Assembly: GCA_046757965.1 (NCBI GenBank)
Contig: JBHHZI010000033.1
Location: 1 to 25,090 of the forward strand
DNA from: JBHHZI01 sp046757965
Lineage (GTDB): Bacteria > Acidobacteriota > Polarisedimenticolia > SMYD01
Direction of reading: 5' to 3'
DNA: 25,090 nucleotides
Shown here piece after piece: positions 18,439 through 25,090 of this stretch. Positions within the stretch are counted from its first letter, which is position 1. Each line of letters starts with the position of its first letter. Position numbers and translations under genes: made by a program. The notes beneath the pieces were generated by a model. The model was not told the DNA's origin and did no database searches. It saw nothing but the letters and a program-made list of their open reading frames with translations.

Positions 18439-18513
18439 TGGTAGCGCTACGGGGAATCGAACCCCGGTTTGATGGCTGAGAACCACCCGTCCTAACCCCT
18501 AGACGATAGCGCC
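18439..18513 (-). tRNA. tRNA-Glu (anticodon CTC)
   Basis: A cloverleaf on the minus strand. The 5' acceptor GGCGCTA (18513-18507) pairs with TAGCGCT (18449-18443). The anticodon stem is GGTGG/CCATC with loop TTCTCAG, anticodon CTC. The T-arm is CGGGG-TTCGATT-CCCCG. The discriminator A (18442) and encoded CCA (18441-18439) follow. It reads GAG. The first acceptor pair is G1-U72, a wobble rather than the usual G-C. Confidence 0.94.
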
Positions 18514-18523
18514 ACCGCGCACA

Positions 18524-18553
18524 AAGCTAACAGGCGCAGGCGAGGATTGTCAA
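18524..18553 (-). promoter_or_regulatory. Likely promoter of tRNA-Glu(CTC)
   Basis: A perfect TTGACA on the minus strand (18553-18548), 18-base spacer, weak TAGCTT (18529-18524). The expected start is about four bases before the mature tRNA 5' end, as is common for tRNA genes. The weak -10 lowers confidence. Confidence 0.4.
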
Positions 18554-18576
18554 TCGCACGCGGCGTGTTGCGTTTC

Positions 18577-18604
18577 TTGACACTTCCGGGTCCACGCATA
18601 GATT
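18577..18604 (+). promoter_or_regulatory. sigma70-type promoter for the sigma54 activator gene
   Basis: A perfect TTGACA (18577-18582), 16-base spacer, TAGATT (18599-18604, four of six). Predicted start is near 18611, giving a short leader with GGAGG (18621-18625) before the ATG at 18635. It stands back-to-back with the tRNA promoter. Confidence 0.6.
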
Positions 18605-18634
18605 GGATCCTTGCAGGGGCGGAGGTTTCCAGGA

Positions 18635-19930
18635 ATGAGCACGACTCCCACCAGCTTCATCCCGATCCCGGAGGCGGAGAAGATCCGTCGGCTCCTGGGG
18701 TCCCCTCTGCGCCTTGCCCTGGTCTCCATTCTTCGCCGCGAGCGGGACGACTGGCTGGACCTGGACGGCCTGTCGCGACGCACCGGCCGGATGAAGTCGG
18801 ACGTGGAGAACTGTCTCCAAGCCCTGATCGATCTTGGCCTGATCGAGTCGGGGTACGACCCGGAAGCGGCGGTTCCGGCCTACCGGTACCGTCCCGCCGT
18901 GGCCGAGATGGAACAGGTCATCGAGACGATCCTGGCGGAGCAGGACTCGCGCCTCCAGCGCCAGCAGGATGCCAACGTCAAGTACTTCGAGGGCATGATC
19001 GGCACCGACGAGAAGATGCTGGTCGTCTTCGAGATGATTCACACGGTGGCGAAATCCGACATCTCGGCCCTGATCCTGGGCCCCACGGGCACCGGCAAGG
19101 AGCTGGTGGCCCACGCGATTCACGATCTGTCGCCGCGGGTGCGCTCGCAGTTCCATGCCATCAACTGTGCGTCGCTCCCCGAGAATCTGTTCGAGGCGGA
19201 GCTGTTCGGTTACGAGAAAGGGTCGTTCACATCGGCCCACCGGCGAAAGATCGGGCGGCTCGAGCTGGCCGATGGCGGGACCTTGTTCCTGGACGAGATC
19301 GGCGAGCTGTCCCTCGCCCTGCAGGTGAAACTCCTCCGTGTCCTGGAGTCACGCACCTTCGAGCGGATCGGGGGCACCCAGACCCTCAGCACGAACTTCC
19401 GGCTGATCTGTGCCACCAATCGCTCTCTTGAGGACATGGTGTCCCGTGGCGAGTTTCGCGAGGACCTCTACTACCGGATCAACGTCTTCCCGATCCGTCT
19501 GCCCTCGCTCAAGGAACGACCGGGGGACATTCCGATCCTCGCCCGCGAGTTCTTGAAGAAGTTCTGCATGGAGAACGATCTCCTGCCGGATGCGCGGTGC
19601 TTCAGCGATGGCGCCATCGCGGAACTGGTCCGGCATGAATGGGCCGGCAACATCCGCGAGCTGGAAAACGTGGTGCAGCGCGTGGCCGTGATGGCCAGCG
19701 ACACCCCGATCACTCCGCAGGACCTGAAGATGGTCCTGGGCAGCGGTCCGGCGGCTGGCTCGACCGGCGGCCGGGAGAGCATCCAGACGCTGAAGGAGGT
19801 CCAGCGCCAGCACGTCATCCGGGCGCTCGGCGCCTTGAACTGGAACATCAAGGCCGCAGCAGAGACGCTGGGGATCTCGCGGGTCACGCTGTACAAGAAG
19901 ATCAAGGACTACGGCATCGAGCGGGTCTGA
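18635..19930 (+). CDS. sigma54-dependent AAA+ transcriptional activator with winged-helix-like N-terminus
   Basis: A 431-residue enhancer-binding protein that remodels sigma54-RNA polymerase by ATP hydrolysis. Residues about 13-90 look like an ArsR/MarR-type winged helix (EKIRRLLGSPLRLALVSILR, then LSRRTGRMKSDVENCLQALI) rather than a receiver or GAF domain. A linker with coiled-coil character (90-118) leads to the AAA+ domain, with Walker A GPTGTGKE (149-156), Walker B LFLDEI (217-222), REDLYYRINVFPIRLP and EWAGNIRELENVVQR. The sigma54-contacting loop reads GSFTSA (196-201) instead of GAFTGA. A Fis-type helix-turn-helix ends the protein (NIKAAAETLGISRVTLYKKI). The ATG at 18635 follows GGAGG at nine bases. 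The next gene downstream carries a sigma54 promoter and is the probable target. Confidence 0.92.
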   Translation: MSTTPTSFIPIPEAEKIRRLLGSPLRLALVSILRRERDDWLDLDGLSRRTGRMKSDVENCLQALIDLGLIESGYDPEAAVPAYRYRPAVAEMEQVIETILAEQDSRLQRQQDANVKYFEGMIGTDEKMLVVFEMIHTVAKSDISALILGPTGTGKELVAHAIHDLSPRVRSQFHAINCASLPENLFEAELFGYEKGSFTSAHRRKIGRLELADGGTLFLDEIGELSLALQVKLLRVLESRTFERIGGTQTLSTNFRLICATNRSLEDMVSRGEFREDLYYRINVFPIRLPSLKERPGDIPILAREFLKKFCMENDLLPDARCFSDGAIAELVRHEWAGNIRELENVVQRVAVMASDTPITPQDLKMVLGSGPAAGSTGGRESIQTLKEVQRQHVIRALGALNWNIKAAAETLGISRVTLYKKIKDYGIERV

Positions 19931-20163
19931 CTCCGCCCACGGGGGTGCGCCGATTGTCGTGCCTCCGGGCGTTGCCCGCACCGTCCTCGCCACCTGCTCC
20001 CGGATTCCGGCCCGTCGGTCCGGAAGATACAGCCTCAATCACTGAAGGATCGCGCGTTGTCCTCCTGAGGCGCGCCCTCGTCGCAGGCGCGGCGGGAAAG
20101 CCGCGTGCCGGCAGGACCAACAATGTGCGCACCACCATGGGGTGTGCAGAAGCCGAACGGCCT

Positions 20164-20186
20164 GTTCATGCGTCGCGTTCATGAAC
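20164..20186. promoter_or_regulatory. Candidate upstream activator site (GTTCATG repeat and palindrome)
   Basis: GTTCATG (20164-20170), six bases, then the perfect palindrome GTTCATGAAC (20177-20186), so three half-sites with two in direct orientation 13 bases apart. It is centred about 110-130 bases upstream of the sigma54 promoter, the usual distance for enhancer-binding proteins. Binding by the Fis-type domain of the neighbouring activator is inference. Confidence 0.4.
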
Positions 20187-20295
20187 TGATCATGTCGGGC
20201 TCCCCCCGCCGGTTTCCGATCCGTCAGATCAACGAAAACTCCTTGTTGTCAGGTGGTTGGGCTCGGCGTGGCGGAGTACCGAAATGAAACTGGCG

Positions 20296-20311
20296 TGGCA
20301 TTGCTCTTGCT
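20296..20311 (+). promoter_or_regulatory. sigma54 (-24/-12) promoter of the S8 protease gene
   Basis: The sequence TGGCATTGCTCTTGCT matches the consensus TGGCAC-N5-TTGCW, with the invariant GG (20297-20298) and GC (20309-20310) exactly 12 bases apart and TTGCT intact. The predicted start is near 20322, only 21 bases before the GTG at 20343, with GGAGGAG between. The sigma54 activator gene is immediately upstream, which strongly supports the assignment. Confidence 0.78.
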
Positions 20312-20342
20312 CTTTGGGGGTCGTCCCGAAGTGGAGGAGCCA

Positions 20343-22421
20343 GTGCTCGGAAGCCAAACACAGGATCGAAACCTTGTCGACAGTGCCGTCGGTGGCTGGA
20401 ACCGGCACGTTCTCGTGCTGGTTCTCGGAGCCTCGCTCGCCTGTCCTTTCTGGTTCCCGTCCGATGCCGCCGCACGGTCGGTCGGGTTGCGCGCCGGGAA
20501 ACCGTCCTCGCGAGTGATGCACCGCGCCCATGTGGCACGGGACCTGACGTCGCGTGTGAACTCGGGGTCAGCGTCCGAGACGGTGCCGGTCATCCTCCAG
20601 ATCCAGCCCGGTGCCGCCCGCGGGCCGTTGCTCGCCGCGCTGCATCGTCAGGGCTGTGTGGTGCGCAAGGCGTTTCACAGCGTCGATGGTTACCTGGTGG
20701 ATCTGCCGGTGGCGGCCCTGGATGCCGTCGCCGCTCTGGACGGTGTCGACGTCGTCTCGCCGGACCGGAGCGTGCTGGCGTCCGCTACGCCGGAGTGGAG
20801 CCACGTGCAGGCGACCACCGGGGCGTCACTGGTCAGTTACAGGTTCGCGACCAACCCCGGTGTCTCCGTGGCAGTCGTGGATAGCGGCATCGACTCGGGT
20901 CTCAAGGACCTGAAGGAAGGCAAGAAGCCGCGCGTGACGTACCGGGTGGATCTCACCGATCCGGCTCTCGATGCCGACCTGCCCCTGGATGTCAACGCTC
21001 GCGATCCGTACGGACACGGCACGCATGTGGCGGGCCTGATCGTCGGAGATGGTGAGATCGGGGCACGCGATGACGCGAATTTCTCCGGTCTGACAACGGA
21101 CACCCGGCTCGTCGATGTGCGCGTGCTTCAGGGTGACGGCACAGGTCAGGTGAGCACCGTGATCGAGGGTCTCGACTGGGTGCTGCAGAACCACGCGCAG
21201 TTCGGCATCCGGGTCGTCAACCTGTCGCTGGGTGCGCCGCCGAACGAACCGGCCGCCACGGATCCCCTGTGCCGCGCAACAGCGCGCCTGGTGGATGCCG
21301 GCCTGGTCGTGGTCACCTCCGCCGGCAACTTCGGGGACCGCGACGGAATGCGCGTCTATGGCTCGATCACGGCGCCGGCGAACGAGCCGCGCGTCATCAG
21401 TGTCGGGGCCGCGGATACCCAGGGGACCGACCAGCGTACCGATGACACCGTGGCGCCGTATTCAAGCCGGGGACCGGCGTTGCCGGATCACACCCTGAAA
21501 CCGGAACTGGTGGCGCCCGGGCACCATCTCGTGTCCCTCGAAGCCCCCGATAATCAACTCGTCACGCTGCATCCCCAGATCCATGTGGCCGGCGTCGGCG
21601 ATTCCCGCGGCGGCGGCTACATGACGCTCTCGGGCACTTCCGTGGCGGCGCCTCTCGTCAGCGGGGCGGTGGCCATGATGCTGGAGGCCAATGCCTCGCT
21701 GACTCCCGAGATGGTGAAGGCGGCCCTCATGTACACGGCTCAGCCTCTCCAGGGGGCCACCGTGCTCGATCAGGGTGCCGGATTGCTCAACGTCGACGGG
21801 GCGGTACGCCTGGCCACCAGCCTGGACCCCGCCGCCGGAACCCTGCCCGTGGGTGCGCCGCTGCTGTCCGGCGAGCCGAGTGTGACGGTGAGCGAGTTTC
21901 CCGGCGGGCCCGTGCCCTGGAGCCAGGGAGTGCTGGTGAACCGTGCCTGGGTGAGTGGCAAGGATCTGTTCGTGCGCAACTGGCCGCTGTTCACGTCGGC
22001 GCAGTGGAGCAGCGCGGTCTGGCAGGATACTCCGTGGCAGGACGGAACCTGGACCGAGGCACTGTTCGGTGGCCCCTCGACCGCGGGGACGACCGCGCTC
22101 TTCGACGGGGCGGACTGGAGTGCCGACCTGGCTCCTCTCGGAGGCGGACTGGCAGGAGACCCGTTCCACGCCGTCGCCGCGATCAGCCCGGGATGCAACG
22201 GTCCCGACCTGGGTGAGTGCACCGCGGTCACCGCAGATGGCGTCATCTGGGCGGAGGGCGTCATCTGGGCCGAGGGCGTCATCTGGGCCGAGGGCGTGAT
22301 CTGGGCGGAGGGCGTCATCTGGGCCGAGGGCGTCATCTGGGCCGAAGGCGTCATCTGGGCCGAGGGCGTCATCTGGGCCGAGGGCGTCATCTGGGCCGAA
22401 GGCGTTATCTGGGCGGAATGA
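20343..22421 (+). CDS. Secreted S8 (subtilisin-like) serine protease with C-terminal GVIWAE repeats
   Basis: A predicted exported endopeptidase of 692 residues. The start is GTG 20343, five bases after GGAGG; upstream in-frame codons would lie before the predicted transcript start. A signal-type hydrophobic segment (HVLVLVLGASLACPFWFP, about 20-37) is followed by an inhibitor-I9-like propeptide (about 75-145; HSVDGYLVDLPVAALDAVAAL). The catalytic domain has Asp180 in VAVVDSGID, His225 in GHGTHVAG, oxyanion Asn329 in TSAGNFG and Ser433 in LSGTSVAAP, all intact. A Trp-rich region (NWPLFTSAQWSSAVWQD and following) leads to ten exact GVIWAE hexapeptides that end the protein. It is expected to be driven by the sigma54 promoter upstream. 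The target substrate is unknown. Confidence 0.93.
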   Translation: MLGSQTQDRNLVDSAVGGWNRHVLVLVLGASLACPFWFPSDAAARSVGLRAGKPSSRVMHRAHVARDLTSRVNSGSASETVPVILQIQPGAARGPLLAALHRQGCVVRKAFHSVDGYLVDLPVAALDAVAALDGVDVVSPDRSVLASATPEWSHVQATTGASLVSYRFATNPGVSVAVVDSGIDSGLKDLKEGKKPRVTYRVDLTDPALDADLPLDVNARDPYGHGTHVAGLIVGDGEIGARDDANFSGLTTDTRLVDVRVLQGDGTGQVSTVIEGLDWVLQNHAQFGIRVVNLSLGAPPNEPAATDPLCRATARLVDAGLVVVTSAGNFGDRDGMRVYGSITAPANEPRVISVGAADTQGTDQRTDDTVAPYSSRGPALPDHTLKPELVAPGHHLVSLEAPDNQLVTLHPQIHVAGVGDSRGGGYMTLSGTSVAAPLVSGAVAMMLEANASLTPEMVKAALMYTAQPLQGATVLDQGAGLLNVDGAVRLATSLDPAAGTLPVGAPLLSGEPSVTVSEFPGGPVPWSQGVLVNRAWVSGKDLFVRNWPLFTSAQWSSAVWQDTPWQDGTWTEALFGGPSTAGTTALFDGADWSADLAPLGGGLAGDPFHAVAAISPGCNGPDLGECTAVTADGVIWAEGVIWAEGVIWAEGVIWAEGVIWAEGVIWAEGVIWAEGVIWAEGVIWAEGVIWAE
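22239..22418 (+). repeat. Ten tandem 18-base repeats encoding GVIWAE
   Basis: 180 bases, ten uninterrupted in-frame units at the very 3' end of the S8 protease gene, followed directly by the TGA. Units differ only at synonymous third positions: Val is GTC, GTG (unit 4) or GTT (unit 10); Ala is GCC or GCG (units 1, 4, 10); Glu is GAG or GAA (units 6, 9, 10). The peptide is identical in all ten. There are no spacers. Confidence 0.98.
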
Positions 22422-22428
22422 GCGACCC

Positions 22429-22445
22429 TCCGGGCCGGCCCCGGA
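22429..22445 (+). terminator. Possible terminator hairpin after the S8 protease
   Basis: TCCGGG (22429-22434) and CCCGGA (22440-22445) can pair around the loop CCGGC, starting eight bases after the protease stop. There is no T-run, so it would be an atypical or Rho-assisted terminator at best. The remaining bases to 22638 show no gene and no convincing promoter. Confidence 0.3.
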
Positions 22446-22638
22446 CCCACCACGCCGGCTTCGTCCGCCGCCCTGCGGCATCACTCCTCTCATCGCGACG
22501 GGCGCCGCCTGTGTCGCGGTCGGTCCCTCGACCCGGCCGCCGTCGCGCAAGTGTCCTGGAAGCAGCAAGTTCGCGGCCCTATGTTGGACCGGGGAGGGGT
22601 CGGGGTCGAACTGCGCTGCCGCGGGAACCGAACAACCC

Positions 22639-25083
22639 ATGAACCGGACGAAAGAAGCGGTGAGGATCGACTGGACGCCTGTCGCTCGCCGGACGTTCCG
22701 CGCGGTCACCGTGCTCGGCTCCGGCGTCGTGCTGCTTGCCGTGACCCAGGCTGTCGGTCGCACCGCCGGCGGTGAGGTTGGCTGGCTCGTCCTGGTCCTC
22801 CTGGCGACGGTCCTGGGACATCTCTCCGCCGAGATACCCGGCGATCGGACCTACATCACGCCGTCCGAAACGATCGCCTTCCTGGCGATTCTCCTCTACG
22901 GCCCGGCGATCGCGACGGTGGTCGGCACGGTCGATGCCTTCGTGGCCGTCCGGCGGCAGCGGGGGTCGCATCTGTACAGCGCCGTCTTCTCCACGGCGGT
23001 CATGGCGATCTCGCTGTACGCGTCCGGACTGGCCTACCAGTTCTCGGGGGGAGCGTCGATGGCCGGCGGGCTGCCGCGGGCTGTCTGGCCCATCGTCGCA
23101 CCACTGGTGGCGATGGCGGTGGTGCACTACGTCATCAACACGGGGCTGGTGGCCTTGATGGTGTCGCAGCGCCGCGACGGTTCCGCCGGCGTCGTGTCGA
23201 CCTGGGCCGAGGCGTACGGGTTCGCCGGTGTGACCTATCTGGCCTCTGCCTGGGTGGCCGTGCTGATCGTGCTCACGGCGGAGCGCTTCGGCTGGGCGTC
23301 GATCTTCGCTTCTCTGCCGCTTGTCGGCGGCATCGTCTACATCAACCGTCTGCACACCAGCCGCATGCACGATCTGCTGAGCTACCGGGACCAGATCACC
23401 GCGGCGTACCAGAACACCGTCATGACACTGGCCCAGGCCATCGACGCCCGGGACGATTTTGGTCGGGGCCATGTGTTCCGGGTCAAGGAGATCGCCATCC
23501 GCATCGCGAAGCGCATCGGGATGGACCCTGCCGGTCGTGAGAGCCTCGCGACGGCAGCGCTCCTGCACGACATCGGCAAGCTGGCGGTGCCGGACTATGT
23601 TCTCAACAAGCGCGGTGCCCTGAACGCCGTCGAGACCGAACTGGTGTCCACGCACCCCACGGTCGGTGCGGAACTGCTGGTCGGCGTGCACTTCCCCCGG
23701 CCGGTGCTGCCCGCGGTGCGTCATCATCATGAAGCCTGGGACGGCACCGGTTATCCCGACGGCCTCGCCGGTGAGGCGATCCCGCTGGAAGGGCGCATCC
23801 TCGCGGTGGCGGACAACTACGAGATGCTGCGGTGCAGCGGCGCGCACCGGCCCGGGCTGCCGGCTCCCGAGGCCCTCCAGGTGATGGAGCAGGGGACGGG
23901 GCGCAAGTTCGACCCGACGCTGGTCCGGGCTCTTCAGAGCTGCGCCCCGGCCATCGAATCCGCCCGCGAGGCCGATGTGGAGTGGGGAGACTGGCGACCG
24001 GGAAGCGAGTCGCAGCCGGCCCTCCAGATCATCACCTCGATCCAGCGCAACAGCCAGGCGGTGCTGGAAGCGTTGCAGGATCTGGGCGGGACGCTCGACC
24101 TGGGTGAGACGATGGAGGTCCTCGCCGACCACATCCGGCGCCGCGTGCCCGGCGTGACCGGCGTTCTCTACCTCGTCCACTCGAGCGGCAACCGTCTCGA
24201 GGCCGCCCATGTCTGGGGTGCCGGCAGTGAGTTGCTGATCGGACACCGTATCGCTCGCGGCACCGGGCTGGCGGGGCAGGTGCTGGCGACGGGCGAGGCG
24301 GTGCTCGATGCCGACCCCGCCCTCGATCTGATCGGCGTCGATCCGGAGGTGTCGGGGCGCTATCGCTCCGGGTCGGCCCTGCCCCTGTGTGGCGTCGACG
24401 GGGTCATCGAGGCGGTGATCGGCCTGTATGACACCGAGGAAGGGACCCGTTCCGCTGATGTGGCCCAGTGGGTCGCCCAGCTGTCGAGAAAGGCCGCCGA
24501 GGCGATTCGCAACGCGCGTCTCTTCGCGGAGATGCAGTCCGCCATGCCGGCGGACAACTCGTCCGCGCTGCCGGATGAGGCCACGACCCACGCCCGGCTG
24601 GCGGCCGACCTGGCAAGTTCCCGCGAACAGTTCATCCCGCTCAGCCTGCTGGCGGTGAGACTCCGGGGCGTGGAGGCGGTCGAGCAGCGCTCCGGGCCGC
24701 TGGTGCGGCGTCAACTGCTCGCGGAGGTCGCCTCACTCGTCCGTCGCCAGGCCGAACCGGCCGACCATGTCGGGTGGGGACCGGATGGGACCCTCATCGT
24801 CATCGGTTTCGGGACGGCACGACAGGAGGCCGGCATCCTGGCGGAGCGCATCGACCAGGAGATCAGCGCGCTCCGGTGTGTGGTCGCCGGCGGTCAGATC
24901 TCGGGTGTCGATCCCGCCATCGGGATGGCCCATCACCCGGAAGACGGTGAGGAGGCGCAGGCGCTGCTGGATCTGGCTCTCGATCGCGCCTCCGCCGTTC
25001 CCGTCCGGCGCCACGACGGCACCCAGACCGGTGTGGTGAATCTGCGCCTCATCCGGCCCGGGAATGCCCTCCGGGATGTCTGA
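22639..25083 (+). CDS. Membrane HD-GYP phosphodiesterase with GAF and GGDEF-like C-terminal domain
   Basis: An 814-residue signalling protein likely to degrade cyclic di-GMP or a related cyclic dinucleotide. Residues about 20-240 hold six to eight hydrophobic segments (a MASE-like sensor). The HD-GYP domain, about 255-435, has HDIGK at 310-314, HHHEAWDGTGYPDGL with GYP at 371-373, and DNYEML in place of the more usual ADxYDAL-type block. A GAF domain follows, about 461-633. The last 170 residues resemble a GGDEF fold (SREQFIPLSLLAVRL, IGMAHHPEDGEEAQALLDLALDRA), but the catalytic loop reads GWGPDG (712-717), so cyclase activity is not expected. The ATG at 22639 has only a weak upstream site. 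No clear promoter is seen. Confidence 0.9.
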   Translation: MNRTKEAVRIDWTPVARRTFRAVTVLGSGVVLLAVTQAVGRTAGGEVGWLVLVLLATVLGHLSAEIPGDRTYITPSETIAFLAILLYGPAIATVVGTVDAFVAVRRQRGSHLYSAVFSTAVMAISLYASGLAYQFSGGASMAGGLPRAVWPIVAPLVAMAVVHYVINTGLVALMVSQRRDGSAGVVSTWAEAYGFAGVTYLASAWVAVLIVLTAERFGWASIFASLPLVGGIVYINRLHTSRMHDLLSYRDQITAAYQNTVMTLAQAIDARDDFGRGHVFRVKEIAIRIAKRIGMDPAGRESLATAALLHDIGKLAVPDYVLNKRGALNAVETELVSTHPTVGAELLVGVHFPRPVLPAVRHHHEAWDGTGYPDGLAGEAIPLEGRILAVADNYEMLRCSGAHRPGLPAPEALQVMEQGTGRKFDPTLVRALQSCAPAIESAREADVEWGDWRPGSESQPALQIITSIQRNSQAVLEALQDLGGTLDLGETMEVLADHIRRRVPGVTGVLYLVHSSGNRLEAAHVWGAGSELLIGHRIARGTGLAGQVLATGEAVLDADPALDLIGVDPEVSGRYRSGSALPLCGVDGVIEAVIGLYDTEEGTRSADVAQWVAQLSRKAAEAIRNARLFAEMQSAMPADNSSALPDEATTHARLAADLASSREQFIPLSLLAVRLRGVEAVEQRSGPLVRRQLLAEVASLVRRQAEPADHVGWGPDGTLIVIGFGTARQEAGILAERIDQEISALRCVVAGGQISGVDPAIGMAHHPEDGEEAQALLDLALDRASAVPVRRHDGTQTGVVNLRLIRPGNALRDV

Positions 25084-25090
25084 TCCGGAC

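Larger units (their letters stand above)
19931..20342 (+). other. Intergenic control region between activator and S8 protease
   Basis: About 410 bases with no convincing gene. It holds two GC hairpins after the activator stop: CGGGC-GTT-GCCCG (19966-19978), and TTCCGG/CCGGAA around a nine-base loop (20005-20025). Neither has a T-run, so any terminator role is weak. It then holds a GTTCATG repeat/palindrome (20164-20186), a sigma54 promoter (20296-20311) and the ribosome-binding site GGAGGAG (20333-20339). A short open frame at 20105-20287 has no ribosome-binding site and a non-protein-like composition. Confidence 0.6.

Noticed and set aside
20105..20287. 60-residue open frame upstream of the protease
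   Set aside because: No ribosome-binding site, spans control elements and has no protein-like pattern.
20291..20305. First TGGC (20291) with TTGC at 20301 as the sigma54 promoter
   Set aside because: The GG-to-GC spacing is one base too short; the overlapping match at 20296-20311 has exact spacing.
22239..22418. CRISPR-like or non-coding satellite array
   Set aside because: Units are contiguous 18-base in-frame codons with no spacers, only synonymous changes, and end at the protease stop codon.
21462..22763. Minus-strand open frame with Asp/Pro/Leu-rich repeats (433 residues)
   Set aside because: It is the antisense shadow of the GVIWAE repeat and of the S8 gene; no ribosome-binding site and no recognisable domain.
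22579..24714. Long minus-strand open frame of 711 residues
   Set aside because: Antisense to the HD-GYP gene; Arg/Gly/His/Gln-rich composition typical of high-GC shadow frames.

Overview
The window is GC-rich, gene-dense bacterial chromosome with ordinary housekeeping and accessory genes and no insertion sequence, phage or CRISPR. The gene mix is a kynureninase, an S46 dipeptidyl-peptidase, MacAB-type export genes, a SpoIIE-type phosphatase, a box (aerobic benzoyl-CoA) cluster and an S8 protease ending in a tryptophan-containing hexapeptide repeat. It would fit an Acidobacteriota-like or other high-GC Gram-negative soil or sediment bacterium. That placement is inference from gene content, not proof.

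Layout. 1-5249 (+): the 3' part of kynU, then a secreted S46 peptidase whose stop overlaps the start of a membrane HAMP/PP2C phosphatase. 5263-10490: a benzoyl-CoA degradation locus. A thiolase and a BoxR-type regulator (XRE plus shikimate-kinase-like domain) are on the minus strand, and boxC and boxB are on the plus strand. A compact divergent promoter carrying TGCA repeats separates the two arms. boxA, the aldehyde dehydrogenase and the benzoate-CoA ligase are not in the window. 10554-14797 (-): a tightly coupled export operon of HlyD-type adaptor, ATPase and two paralogous MacB/FtsX permeases. 14874-14951 (+): tRNA-Glu(TTC). 15016-16089 (-): egtD, for ergothioneine, with a good sigma70-type promoter. 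16229-17625 (+): a PspC protein coupled to a LiaF-like protein. 17626-18419 (-): a 71-residue unknown protein and a hotdog thioesterase. 18439-18513 (-): tRNA-Glu(CTC).

18635-22421 (+) is the most interesting part. A sigma54-type AAA+ activator has a winged-helix-like N-terminus in place of a receiver and GSFTSA in place of GAFTGA. About 360 bases after its stop there is a textbook -24/-12 sigma54 promoter (20296-20311), with a palindromic GTTCATG element about 120 bases upstream of it. The promoter sits directly before the ribosome-binding site of a secreted S8 protease. That protease ends in ten perfect copies of the hexapeptide GVIWAE, whose codons differ only at synonymous positions. Activator, promoter and protease look like one self-contained regulatory unit.

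22639-25083 (+): a membrane HD-GYP/GAF protein with a C-terminal domain resembling a decayed GGDEF. Together the window shows several signalling proteins (PP2C phosphatase, sigma54 activator, HD-GYP, PspC/LiaF) interleaved with envelope and secreted-protein functions.
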